Shown: positions 1 through 7,494 of the stretch, piece by piece
Layout of the letters: each line of letters starts with the position of its first letter
Position numbering within the stretch: position 1 is the first letter of the stretch
Source: Kribbella steppae
GTDB lineage: Bacteria > Actinomycetota > Actinomycetes > Propionibacteriales > Kribbellaceae
Direction of reading: 5' to 3'
DNA: 64,000 bases
NCBI RefSeq assembly: GCF_004342025.1
Contig: NZ_SLWN01000017.1
Location: 124,001 to 188,000, forward strand
Position numbers and translations under genes: made by a program
The notes under the pieces: generated by a model
Told to the model about the DNA's origin: nothing
Databases searched by the model: none
Seen by the model: only the letters and a program-made list of their open reading frames with translations

Positions 1-810
1 CTCCACCACGCCCTCTCGCTGGCCGGCTTCCTCCAGGCCCTACCGATACTCGCCCGGCTCTACCCCTTGCCAGGTGCCGCTTCGGTACGACGCCAGGCAC
101 CCGCCGTACCGGCGAACGGGAAGATGCTCGCCCGGATCCGGGGACTGCTGGCGAAGGCGGAGGCGACCGAGTTCCCCGACGAGGCGGAAGCCTTGTCCGG
201 CAAGGCGCAGGAGCTGATGGCGAAGTTCTCGCTCGATCGCGCCCTGGTCGAGGCGGACCCGGCGGTGGAGATCCCGGACGACTCCGCCGCCCGCCGGCTC
301 TGGGTCGATACGCCGTACGTCTCGGCCAAGGCGCAGCTGGTCGGCGCGGTTGCGTCGGCGAACCGCTGTCGGACGGTTGTGATCGATCAGCTGGCCGTAG
401 TCACCATCGTCGGCGAGGAGCTGGACCTGCAGCTGACCGAGATCCTCAGTACTTCCCTGCTGGTGCAGGCGAATCGGGCGATGCTTGCCGCGGGCAAACA
501 CATCGGCCGGCGTGGCGAGTCCCGGACCCGCTCGTTCCGGCAGTCGTTCCTGATGGCGTACGCGCAGCGGATCGGGGAGCGGTTGCAGGTGACGGCGGCC
601 GCCACGCAGGCCGCCGTACCGGAAGCGGATGCGGACCGGCTGCTGCCGGTCCTGACGAAGCGGGAGGAGCAGGTGGACGCGTTGTTCACCAAGCTGTTCC
701 CGAACACGACAACCCGGCGGACCAGGATCACCAACGGCGCCGGCTGGGAAGCAGGCCTCACCGCGGCCGACCAGGCCCAGCTCGACGCCCGCCGCCAGGT
801 CCGCCGATGA
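1..810 (+). CDS. DUF2786 domain protein, 5' end outside window
   Basis: The frame is open from base 1 to the TGA at 808-810, so the start lies upstream of the window; a TTG at 67 is an internal candidate only. The signature of DUF2786 lies just after it (RIRGLLAKAEATEFPDEAEA, then KAQELMAKFSLDRAL). The rest looks soluble and alpha-helical, with no signal peptide or membrane segment. The molecular function of DUF2786 proteins is not known to me; phage and actinobacterial members are common. The next gene starts 22 nt downstream on the same strand and may be co-transcribed. Confidence 0.8.
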   Translation, partial: LHHALSLAGFLQALPILARLYPLPGAASVRRQAPAVPANGKMLARIRGLLAKAEATEFPDEAEALSGKAQELMAKFSLDRALVEADPAVEIPDDSAARRLWVDTPYVSAKAQLVGAVASANRCRTVVIDQLAVVTIVGEELDLQLTEILSTSLLVQANRAMLAAGKHIGRRGESRTRSFRQSFLMAYAQRIGERLQVTAAATQAAVPEADADRLLPVLTKREEQVDALFTKLFPNTTTRRTRITNGAGWEAGLTAADQAQLDARRQVRR

Positions 811-832
811 CGGCCGGGCCGGTATCCCCGGC

Positions 833-1336
833 GTGCTGCGGATCGAGCTGGACGTGCGGCCGAATGCCGACGGCTGGTTCAAGGAGAACTTCCATGCCGC
901 CGAGCTCGAAGACGCCGGGATGCCGCGCTTCGAGGTGCGCCAGCACAACGTGCTGTACCTGGCCGAGCCGGGCATCACGCGGGGGATCCACGCCGAGCCG
1001 TGGGACAAGTACCTGTCGCCGTCCAACGGCCGGGTGTTCGCAGCGATCGTCGATCTGCGCGACGGCGAGACCTTCGGCCGGGTGGAGACGTTCGAGCTCG
1101 ACGCCGGGCAGGCGCTCTCTGTGCCGCGCGGCTGCGGCAACTCCTTCTGCGTCCTGGAGCCGCACACCGTCTACAACTTCCTGGTGAACGATCACTGGTC
1201 GCCGGAGCGCGTCACCGTCGACCTGTTCGACCCGGAGCTCGCGATCGAGTGGCCGTTCCCGCGGGACCGGCTCAGCTACACCGAGCGGGACGCCGCGAAT
1301 CCGTCGTTGGACAGCGTCAGGAGCGCTCTGGTCTGA
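833..1336 (+). CDS. RmlC-like cupin, dTDP-4-dehydrorhamnose 3,5-epimerase family
   Basis: A 167-aa single-domain cupin. The segment ITRGIHAEPWDKYL (about residues 44-57) matches the RGxH active-site strand of RmlC epimerases, and PRGCGNSFCVLEPHTVYNF (about 94-112) matches the second cupin strand with the conserved Tyr. Family members epimerise C3 and C5 of dTDP-4-keto-6-deoxyglucose in rhamnose synthesis, but this one is not next to rmlA, rmlB or rmlD, so its substrate is open. The start is GTG at 833. An ATG at 807 overlaps the previous stop but is out of frame. Its 3' end overlaps the convergent TetR gene by 20 bp. Confidence 0.75.
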   Translation: MLRIELDVRPNADGWFKENFHAAELEDAGMPRFEVRQHNVLYLAEPGITRGIHAEPWDKYLSPSNGRVFAAIVDLRDGETFGRVETFELDAGQALSVPRGCGNSFCVLEPHTVYNFLVNDHWSPERVTVDLFDPELAIEWPFPRDRLSYTERDAANPSLDSVRSALV

Positions 1337-1895
1337 GGCCGCACAGGACGATGTCGAGCAGCCGGTTGGCCTGGTCGGGCTCCATGTCGCGGCCCATGTT
1401 GATACCACCGACCAGCCGCATGATGTCCATCAGGTCCAGATCCTCACGGACCTCGCCGGCCGCCTTCGCCTTGTCCAGCAGGAGTTCGCCGGCTTCCTTC
1501 ACATTCACCTTGCAGGACTGGAAGAACGGCGAGTCCTTGCCTAGAGCAACGGTCAGCTCGCCGGCCAGGCTCTTCTTGGAGAGGCCGTAGCCGACGAAGC
1601 TGCGCAGCCAGGCGGCCAGCGCGTCGAACGGCTCGAGCTTCTCGGCGAATCCGTAGGCACGGTCGCAGACGGACTGGATCTCGTCGACGTAGACCGCCTC
1701 GAGCAGGGCGATCCGGTTCGGGAAGCGCCGGTAGAGCGTGCCGATGCCGACTCCGGCCCGCCGGGCGATCTCCTCGAGTGAGGTATCCGTGCCGTGCTCG
1801 GCGAAGGCTTCGCGCGCGGCCGTGACCAGCAGGTCGTAGTTCCGCGCCGCGTCCGCGCGGGCCGGCCGCGTGGACGGCAGCGGTGTCGAGCCCAT
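1317..1895 (-). CDS. TetR family transcriptional repressor
   Basis: A 192-aa protein with an N-terminal TetR helix-turn-helix: TSLEEIARRAGVGIGTLYRR at about residues 38-57, followed by FPNRIALLEAVY, then an all-helical ligand domain. The start is ATG at 1895 because GAGGAGG lies 6 nt upstream; the open frame continues further 5' but without support. It is divergent from a drug-efflux MFS gene, and the 199-bp gap holds a double inverted repeat (1986-2024) that is probably its operator. The inferred role is ligand-relieved repression of the pump and of itself. Confidence 0.9.
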   Translation of the reverse strand: MGSTPLPSTRPARADAARNYDLLVTAAREAFAEHGTDTSLEEIARRAGVGIGTLYRRFPNRIALLEAVYVDEIQSVCDRAYGFAEKLEPFDALAAWLRSFVGYGLSKKSLAGELTVALGKDSPFFQSCKVNVKEAGELLLDKAKAAGEVREDLDLMDIMRLVGGINMGRDMEPDQANRLLDIVLCGLRPERS

Positions 1896-1976
1896 CCCGG
1901 CCTCCTCACTGTCCGTAGCGGCAAACCCGCTCAAAGTTCCACGACACAGTTTCCCAGAAGTTGCTGCGTAAATCGC

Positions 1977-2028
1977 TTGATAAAGCGGAGGGTGCCTCCG
2001 TATCGTATCCGGAGGAGCGCTCCGCTTT
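1977..2028 (+). promoter_or_regulatory. Probable TetR operator, two CGGAG-N5-CTCCG boxes over a promoter
   Basis: CGGAGnnnnnCTCCG occurs at 1986-2000 and again at 2010-2024, 24 bp apart. The pair is nested in a larger dyad whose outer arms AAAGCGGAG (1982-1990) and CTCCGCTTT (2020-2028) are perfect and share the centre at 2005. A possible promoter for the MFS gene is TTGATA (1977-1982), an 18-bp spacer and TATCGT (2001-2006), so bound repressor would cover it. Assignment to the TetR protein is inferred from position. Confidence 0.65.
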
Positions 2029-2094
2029 CCTCGAACCCAACTGTAGCGCCCCGGGCCCAACAGCGCGCGGGGAGCTTTTCGCTCAAGGAGCAGT

Positions 2095-3576
2095 ATGTCG
2101 GCAACAACCGCGGCGCCGGCCGGCGCCGGTACCGGCTCGCCCGCGCGGCGGCCGGGGGTAGTCCTCGCAGTCATCCTGATCACGCAGCTGATGGTGATCC
2201 TCGACGGCACCGTGGTGAACATCGCGATGCCGAAGATCCAGCACGCACTCGACTTCAGTCCGGCCAGTCTGTCCTGGGTGCAGAACGCCTACGCGCTCGC
2301 GTTCGGTGGTCTGCTCCTGCTCGGCGCCCGCGCCGGTGACCTGCTCGGTCGCCGCCGCGTGTTCGTCACCGGTGTCAGCGTCTTCACGCTCGCCTCGCTG
2401 CTCGGCGGTCTCGCGCCGACCGCGGAGTTGCTGCTCGCCGCCCGTGTCCTGCAGGGCGTCGGTGGTGCCATCGCGGCGCCGGCGGCTCTGACTCTGCTCA
2501 TGCTCACCTACCGGGAGGGCCCGGAGCGGATGAAGGCGCTCGGCTACTACAGCCTGGTGTCGTCCGGTGGCGGCAGTGTCGGCCTGGTGCTCGGGGGCAT
2601 GCTGACGGACTGGGTGTCGTGGCGCTGGGGTCTGTTCATCAACGTGCCGATCGGTATCGGACTCGTCATCGCGGCCCGGCAGGTGCTGACCGAGACGGAG
2701 CCGGAGACCGGCCGGTTCGACGTGGCCGGTGCGCTCACCTCGACGCTCGGCATCACCTCGCTCGTCTACGGCTTCATCCGGGTCGCCGAGGTCGGCTGGA
2801 CGTCGGCCGAGGTGCTGGCCTCGTTCACGGCCGGTGTGGTGCTGCTGGTCGCGTTCGTCCTGATCGAGCGCCGGGTCAGCCACCCGATCGTGCCGCTGCG
2901 GCTGTTCCGGTCGGCTGACCGCTCGGCGTCGTACCTGACCATGCTGCTGGTGGTCGGGACGATGTTCGGGATGTTCTTCTTCCTCACGCAGTACCTGCAG
3001 GGTGTGCTCGAGCTCAGCCCGCTGGCGGCCGGTCTTGCCTTCCTGCCGCTGACCGGTCTGCTGTTCGCGTCGTCGCGGATCGTGCCGAAGCTGGTCGCCC
3101 GGGTCGACGGCGGCAAGCTCATGCTGGCCGGGTCCACCCTGGTCACCGCGGGCACGGTGTGGCTGACCCAGCTCGACGCTCGCAGCACCTACCTGGCCGA
3201 CGTGGTCGGGCCGATGCTGCTGTTCGGTCTGGGCGCCGGGATGATCTTCATCCCGCTGGTCGGCCGGGCCATCTCCGGCGTCGCACCGGAGGACTCGGGT
3301 GCCGCGTCCGGCATGCTCAACGTGGTCCAGCAGGTCGGCGGCGCGCTCGGCCTCGGCATCCTGGTCACCATCTTCGGTACGGCGAGCCGCAACTCCACCT
3401 CGACCGGCCCGCGAGAGGTGCTGACCGACGGCGTGCACGCGGCCTTCATCGGATCCCTGGTGTACGCCGCGCTGAGCCTGACGATGATCGTCGTCAGCGT
3501 CCGCCCGTGGACGTGGTTCAAGCGCACGCCCGTCGAGCCGACGCCCGAGCCCGTGGTGGTCGACTCACACATCTGA
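2095..3576 (+). CDS. MFS drug efflux transporter, DHA2 (14-helix) type
   Basis: A 493-aa polytopic membrane protein of the EmrB/QacA class. Helix 1 carries the LDGTVVNIAMP motif (residues 36-46) typical of 14-helix proton antiporters, and motif A appears as GDLLGRRR (81-88) between helices 2 and 3. The length and hydrophobic pattern fit 14 helices. It should export a toxic compound in exchange for protons at the cytoplasmic membrane; the substrate cannot be read from sequence. ATG at 2095 has AAGGAG 5 nt upstream. Control by the divergent TetR gene is likely. A strong hairpin terminator follows. Confidence 0.92.
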   Translation: MSATTAAPAGAGTGSPARRPGVVLAVILITQLMVILDGTVVNIAMPKIQHALDFSPASLSWVQNAYALAFGGLLLLGARAGDLLGRRRVFVTGVSVFTLASLLGGLAPTAELLLAARVLQGVGGAIAAPAALTLLMLTYREGPERMKALGYYSLVSSGGGSVGLVLGGMLTDWVSWRWGLFINVPIGIGLVIAARQVLTETEPETGRFDVAGALTSTLGITSLVYGFIRVAEVGWTSAEVLASFTAGVVLLVAFVLIERRVSHPIVPLRLFRSADRSASYLTMLLVVGTMFGMFFFLTQYLQGVLELSPLAAGLAFLPLTGLLFASSRIVPKLVARVDGGKLMLAGSTLVTAGTVWLTQLDARSTYLADVVGPMLLFGLGAGMIFIPLVGRAISGVAPEDSGAASGMLNVVQQVGGALGLGILVTIFGTASRNSTSTGPREVLTDGVHAAFIGSLVYAALSLTMIVVSVRPWTWFKRTPVEPTPEPVVVDSHI

Positions 3577-3583
3577 GCACGGA

Positions 3584-3618
3584 TTCAGCGGTACGCCGGT
3601 CATCGGCGTACCGCTGAA
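3584..3618. terminator. Bidirectional terminator between convergent genes
   Basis: A perfect 15-bp inverted repeat (TTCAGCGGTACGCCG, 5-nt loop, complement) fills the gap between the MFS stop and the stop of the convergent acetyltransferase. Confidence 0.85.
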
Positions 3619-3621
3619 CTG

Positions 3622-4590
3622 TCAGAGCGGCAGGCCGTAGCTGACCCACTTGGACGACACCGAGTACCCGAGCCGCTCGTACAGGCCGAGCGCACCGGTC
3701 GGGTTGTCCGCGTCGACGCCGAGGCCGGAGCGCTGGTAGCCCACCTCGGCCGCCTTGGCCAGGACCTTCGCCAGCGTGACGCGGGCCAGCCCGCGGCCGC
3801 GGTACGCCTTCACCGTCCCGACCTGGCCGATGTACAGCTCCCGGATCCCGGTCGCCTCGGTGTCGGCCTCGTACTCGTAGCCGAGCACGTAGGCGGCGAT
3901 GGTGTCGCCGTCGAGGACGACGTACGACGCTCCGCCGCGGAACGCCCGGGCACCGGTGAACCAGGTCTTCCAGCTCTCCGGATCCTTCGGGGTCGAACCC
4001 CAGTGGTCCAGGAACACGTCGTTGTGGGCCAGCCGCAACGCCTCGTCCATCGACGTGTCGAACGGCACCAGCCGCAGCCCGGCGTCGAGGGCGACCTTCG
4101 GCACCGGCTGGTCCAACCCGCGCTTCATGTCGATGAAGTACCGGCGCTCCTCGAAACCGAACTGCTGGAACAGCCGCTCGGCACCGACATTCGTGCTGAT
4201 CCGGTTGCTGGTGACCTCACCGGTCGTCCCTGGATGCTTGGCCGCGTGCAGCTCGCCGGCCCGGTTGATCAGCCAGGGCATCAGCGCCGAACCGAGGCCA
4301 CGACGGCGCCACTCCGGATGGATCGTTCCCTCGGTGCCGACCCGGTCGATGTCGATCACCGCGTCGGCGGCGTGCAGCTTGCCGTACCCGACCATCCGGC
4401 CGTCGGCCCACAGGCCGATGGTGTCCACCGCCGGATCCAGGTGCGGGTCCTCCAGCTCGTCGATCAGGTCCTGGGCGTCGTAGTTCTCGCCCTCCTGGTC
4501 GACCTTCTCCTTGGCGGCCAGCAACTCCGCCCACGCGTCCGCGTCACCCTTGTCGATCGGGCGCGCTTCGATCCCCTCCGGCCAGCTCAT
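3622..4590 (-). CDS. Tandem-domain GNAT acetyltransferase
   Basis: A 322-aa protein with two GNAT folds. The N-terminal domain has the acetyl-CoA loop in EWRRRGLGSALM (about residues 93-104), and the C-terminal domain repeats it as AYRGRGLARVTL (about 262-273), followed by DADNPTGALGLYERLGYSV, the classic motif B with catalytic-site Tyr. Double-GNAT proteins of this type are common in actinobacteria (the MshD-like fold) and acetylate small amines or antibiotics; the substrate here is unknown. The start is ATG at 4590. It shares its strand with the esterase upstream (41-nt gap). Confidence 0.88.
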   Translation of the reverse strand: MSWPEGIEARPIDKGDADAWAELLAAKEKVDQEGENYDAQDLIDELEDPHLDPAVDTIGLWADGRMVGYGKLHAADAVIDIDRVGTEGTIHPEWRRRGLGSALMPWLINRAGELHAAKHPGTTGEVTSNRISTNVGAERLFQQFGFEERRYFIDMKRGLDQPVPKVALDAGLRLVPFDTSMDEALRLAHNDVFLDHWGSTPKDPESWKTWFTGARAFRGGASYVVLDGDTIAAYVLGYEYEADTEATGIRELYIGQVGTVKAYRGRGLARVTLAKVLAKAAEVGYQRSGLGVDADNPTGALGLYERLGYSVSSKWVSYGLPL

Positions 4591-4631
4591 GGTTCGAAGG
4601 TACGGCGTACGCCGACGGACCGGCACCCGAA

Positions 4632-5660
4632 TTACTGCAGTCGTTCGGCCAGCCAGCCGACCGCGAGCGGGTAGCGGTACTCGATCCCGCCGTGCGTCCC
4701 CTCGAACAGCTCGAAGTGCAGCCGCTCGTCCGGTACGCCGGCCTCCTGCGCGGCCCGGTGGAACGCGGTGGCGCCGAGATCGAGGTAGTACTCGTCCTGC
4801 TTCCCCGCGTCGATCCACACCGCCCGCAGCGAGCGCAGCGCGTCGGCGTACTGCGGTTCGCGGACCATCTCGACCGGATCGCGGGACAGCCAGCGCGCCC
4901 AGATCTCCGGGATGATCGCGCCCAGATCGTCGAACGGCAGCAGCACCGTCCCGTCCGGCTCGGCGGAGTAGGCCGAGGAATAGCCGTAGATCTCGAGCAG
5001 GTGCAGGTCCTCGTTCGTGGTCCGGCCGGTCCGGGTCGCCACAGACTCGAAGAACTTGTCGTAGCTGCCGTCGTACTTGTCCCGGAGCGTCCGGGCGCGT
5101 TCCGGGAACTCGGGCCGATAGCACAGGTCGAAGGCCGCGTCGCCGGCGTGCGTCGCGAGCGCGCCGAAGACATCCGGCCGCAGCAGCGGCGTCACCATCG
5201 CGGTGTAGCCGCCGCTGGACTTGCCGGTGATGCCGCGGTGGTCGCGGTCGGCGATGGTCCGGTAGGTCGCGTCGACCCAGGGGACGATCTCCTCACACAG
5301 GTAGGAGTGGTACTGCCCGGTGCCGGGAGAGTCGAGGCACTGGCTGCCGCCGTACCTCGTCCACGAGTCGACGAACACCACGATCGCGGGCGGTGCGTCG
5401 CCGGTCGCGAACAGTGCGTCGAGCAACTCCGGGTAGGGCTGCCGGAACGGCGTCCGGTTGAACCACATCCCGATGTGACCGGTGTACCCCATCGTCACGT
5501 AGATCGCGGGGTAGCGCTGGTCCGATTCGTCGTACCCAGGCGGCAGATAGACGAGCACCGGCCGCTCGTGCGGATCACCCAGCGGGTTCCCGCGCAGCAA
5601 CTCGCTCTCGTACGTCGTCTGCTCCAACCGACCGGCGAGCTCAGCGGACCACGGCAACAT
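4632..5660 (-). CDS. Alpha/beta-hydrolase, esterase D-like (PF00756 type)
   Basis: A 342-aa cytosolic protein. VLVYLPPGYDESDQRYPAIY (residues 35-54) is the usual entry strand of the putative-esterase family, the nucleophile elbow is GKSSG (146-150, Ser148), and a late Asp and the His in FEGTHGG (near the C terminus) complete a triad. Related proteins hydrolyse acyl esters, S-formylglutathione or enterobactin-type esters; the substrate is not evident. The start is ATG at 5660 with GGAGG 8 nt upstream. It begins only 10 nt after the argS stop, so it is probably the second gene of the argS transcript. Confidence 0.85.
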   Translation of the reverse strand: MLPWSAELAGRLEQTTYESELLRGNPLGDPHERPVLVYLPPGYDESDQRYPAIYVTMGYTGHIGMWFNRTPFRQPYPELLDALFATGDAPPAIVVFVDSWTRYGGSQCLDSPGTGQYHSYLCEEIVPWVDATYRTIADRDHRGITGKSSGGYTAMVTPLLRPDVFGALATHAGDAAFDLCYRPEFPERARTLRDKYDGSYDKFFESVATRTGRTTNEDLHLLEIYGYSSAYSAEPDGTVLLPFDDLGAIIPEIWARWLSRDPVEMVREPQYADALRSLRAVWIDAGKQDEYYLDLGATAFHRAAQEAGVPDERLHFELFEGTHGGIEYRYPLAVGWLAERLQ

Positions 5661-5670
5661 CGGCAACCTC

Positions 5671-7380
5671 CTACATGGCGTCCGGGGCCTGGATACCCAG
5701 CAGACCAAGCCCATCCTGCAACACCTTCCGGGTCGCCGTGCAAAGCGCGATCCGGCTGGCTCTCGTGTCACCTTCGCTGGTCAGCACCGGACACTGCTCG
5801 TAGAACACGGACAGTGCGGTCGCGACGTCGTACAGATAGGTGCACAGCCGGTGCGGCTGCAGTGTTTCGACCACCTGTTCGACGACACCCGCAAAACCGG
5901 TCAGCAACAGGGCCAGCCGTTCCTCGGCCGGATCCTTGAGCTCCAAGATCTGGTCGTGGTCTGTGCCGGCTTTGGACAGCAGCCGGGTCAGCCGGGCGTG
6001 TGCGTACTGCAGGTACGGCCCGGTGTTGCCGGTCATCGCGACCATCCGGTCCAGGTCGAAGACGTAGTCGTTGCCCCGGTCGCTGGACAGGTCGGCGTAC
6101 TTGACTGCTCCGATCCCGACCGCCTTCGCCGTGACCTGCCGGTCGATGCCTTCCCGGCCTTCGAGCAACGAGTCCGCCCGCGCGACCGCCTCGTCGAGCA
6201 GAGTGGTCAGCTTGACCGTGCCGCCGGCTCTTGTTTTGAAGGGTTTCCCGTTCGGTCCGAGGACGGTGCCGAAGCCGACGTGCTCGGCAGTTGTTGTCGA
6301 TGGCAACCAGCCTGCTGAGGTGGCGAGTGCGAAGATCTGCTCGAAGTGGAGCGCTTGCCGATGGTCGACGACGTACACGATCCGATCGGCGTGCAGCGTG
6401 GAGACCCGGTGCCGGACGGCGGCGAGATCGGTCGCGCTGTAGCCGAAGCCGCCGTCGGACTTCCGCACGATCACCGGCAGCGGCTGACCGTCCCGGCCCT
6501 TGAAGCCCGGCAGGAACGCGCACAACGCGCCGTCCGACTCGGTGAGCAGTCCAGCCTCTGACAGCTCGTCGACGATCCGCGGCAGGTCGTTGTTGTAGGC
6601 GCTCTCGCCGACGACATCGGTACGCGTCAGCCTGGAATCGAGGAGCGCGTAGACCTGCTCGAAGTCGTCCAGCGAGACGTCGACCATCCGCTGCCAGATC
6701 GCCCGCGTCTCCGGATCGCCGGACTGCAGCAGGACGACTCTCGCCCGGGACTTGTCGGCAAAGGCGCCGTCGGCGTCGAAGTGCTTCCGGCTCCGCTCGT
6801 AGAGCACCTGCAAACCCTGGAGATCAAGCTCTTCCGCGTTGAGGTTCTCGCCGAGCAGTTGCTCGATCATCATGCCGTACTGCGTGCCCCAGTCGCCGAC
6901 GTGATTCTGCCGGATCACGTCGTACCCGACGAACTGCAACACATTGCAGAGCGCGTCGCCGATGACGGTCGACCGCAGGTGACCGACGTGCATCTGCTTG
7001 GCGACGTTCGGCTGCGAGTAGTCGACGACTACACGTTGGTGCCTTGTGGTGAAGGCTTGCGGTTCGTTGACCGCGGCCGCGAGCGTCGACGGGAGCAGCG
7101 TCAGGTTGATGAAACCAGGCCCGGCGATGGAAGGGGTCTCACACAGGTCGGCGATGTCGAGCGCCTCGACCAGGCGTGCGGCGACCTCCCGCGGCGCTTG
7201 GCCCAGAGCGTTGCCGAGCCGGAGCGCGAGGTTGCTCTGGTAGTGGCCGAACTCGGGCTTGGTTGCCGACCGCAGCTCAGGGTCGAGCAGTTCTGGATCG
7301 AGCTCGGCGTACGACGAACCGAAGGCGACCGCGGCGGCGGTGGACAGTCTGGTGGCCAGGACAGGCAGAACAGCGGACAT
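5671..7380 (-). CDS. argS: Arginyl-tRNA synthetase
   Basis: A 569-aa class I synthetase that charges tRNA-Arg with arginine. The N-terminal Add1 tRNA-recognition domain is followed by the HIGH motif as NVAKQMHVGHLRST (125-138), by the KMSK-equivalent region around KPFKTRAGG, and by a C-terminal DALR anticodon-binding domain (YLYDVATALSVFYEQCPVL). The start is ATG at 7380 with AAAGGA 7 nt upstream. The 113 nt between this start and the preceding gene hold an arginine-rich micro-ORF and a stem-loop, which suggests control by ribosome stalling when charged tRNA-Arg is scarce. Confidence 0.97.
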   Translation of the reverse strand: MSAVLPVLATRLSTAAAVAFGSSYAELDPELLDPELRSATKPEFGHYQSNLALRLGNALGQAPREVAARLVEALDIADLCETPSIAGPGFINLTLLPSTLAAAVNEPQAFTTRHQRVVVDYSQPNVAKQMHVGHLRSTVIGDALCNVLQFVGYDVIRQNHVGDWGTQYGMMIEQLLGENLNAEELDLQGLQVLYERSRKHFDADGAFADKSRARVVLLQSGDPETRAIWQRMVDVSLDDFEQVYALLDSRLTRTDVVGESAYNNDLPRIVDELSEAGLLTESDGALCAFLPGFKGRDGQPLPVIVRKSDGGFGYSATDLAAVRHRVSTLHADRIVYVVDHRQALHFEQIFALATSAGWLPSTTTAEHVGFGTVLGPNGKPFKTRAGGTVKLTTLLDEAVARADSLLEGREGIDRQVTAKAVGIGAVKYADLSSDRGNDYVFDLDRMVAMTGNTGPYLQYAHARLTRLLSKAGTDHDQILELKDPAEERLALLLTGFAGVVEQVVETLQPHRLCTYLYDVATALSVFYEQCPVLTSEGDTRASRIALCTATRKVLQDGLGLLGIQAPDAM

Positions 7381-7398
7381 GAATGGTCCTTTGGAGTA

Positions 7399-7435
7399 GA
7401 CGCACTGGAACGATGAGGTGTTCAGACAGTGCGTC
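7399..7435 (-). promoter_or_regulatory. Attenuator stem-loop upstream of argS
   Basis: On the argS transcript, GACGCACTG (7427-7435) and CAGTGCGTC (7399-7407) form a perfect 9-bp stem around a 19-nt loop. The 5' arm lies inside the last codons of the arginine-rich leader ORF, the leader stop codon lies in the loop, and the 3' arm ends 5 nt before the argS ribosome-binding site (AAAGGA, 7388-7393). A ribosome stalled on the Arg codons would mask the 5' arm. Confidence 0.7.
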
Positions 7436-7493
7436 GTCGTCGCAGGCCGGACCGCAGGCGCAGCGCGCTGACGGACTCCAGGCTGATCGACAT
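7422..7493 (-). CDS. Arginine-rich leader peptide of argS
   Basis: A 23-aa ORF, ATG at 7493 to TGA at 7422-7424, too short for standard gene calling. Its C-terminal half reads LRLRSGLRRRRTV: six Arg codons in eleven positions, four of them consecutive (CGA CGA CGA CGC). It ends 41 nt before argS. There is no Shine-Dalgarno sequence, but CATAAT at 7501-7506 sits 7 nt before the ATG, so it may start a leaderless transcript. Position, composition and the overlapping stem-loop fit an arginine-sensing attenuator peptide. This is an inference from design, not from homology. Confidence 0.7.
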   Translation of the reverse strand: MSISLESVSALRLRSGLRRRRTV

Positions 7494-7494
7494 G

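Noticed and set aside
2083..3438. 451-aa reverse ORF over the MFS gene
   Set aside because: It is a shadow of a GC-rich coding frame: Arg/Gln/His-rich, low complexity, and lies wholly inside a clear transporter gene.
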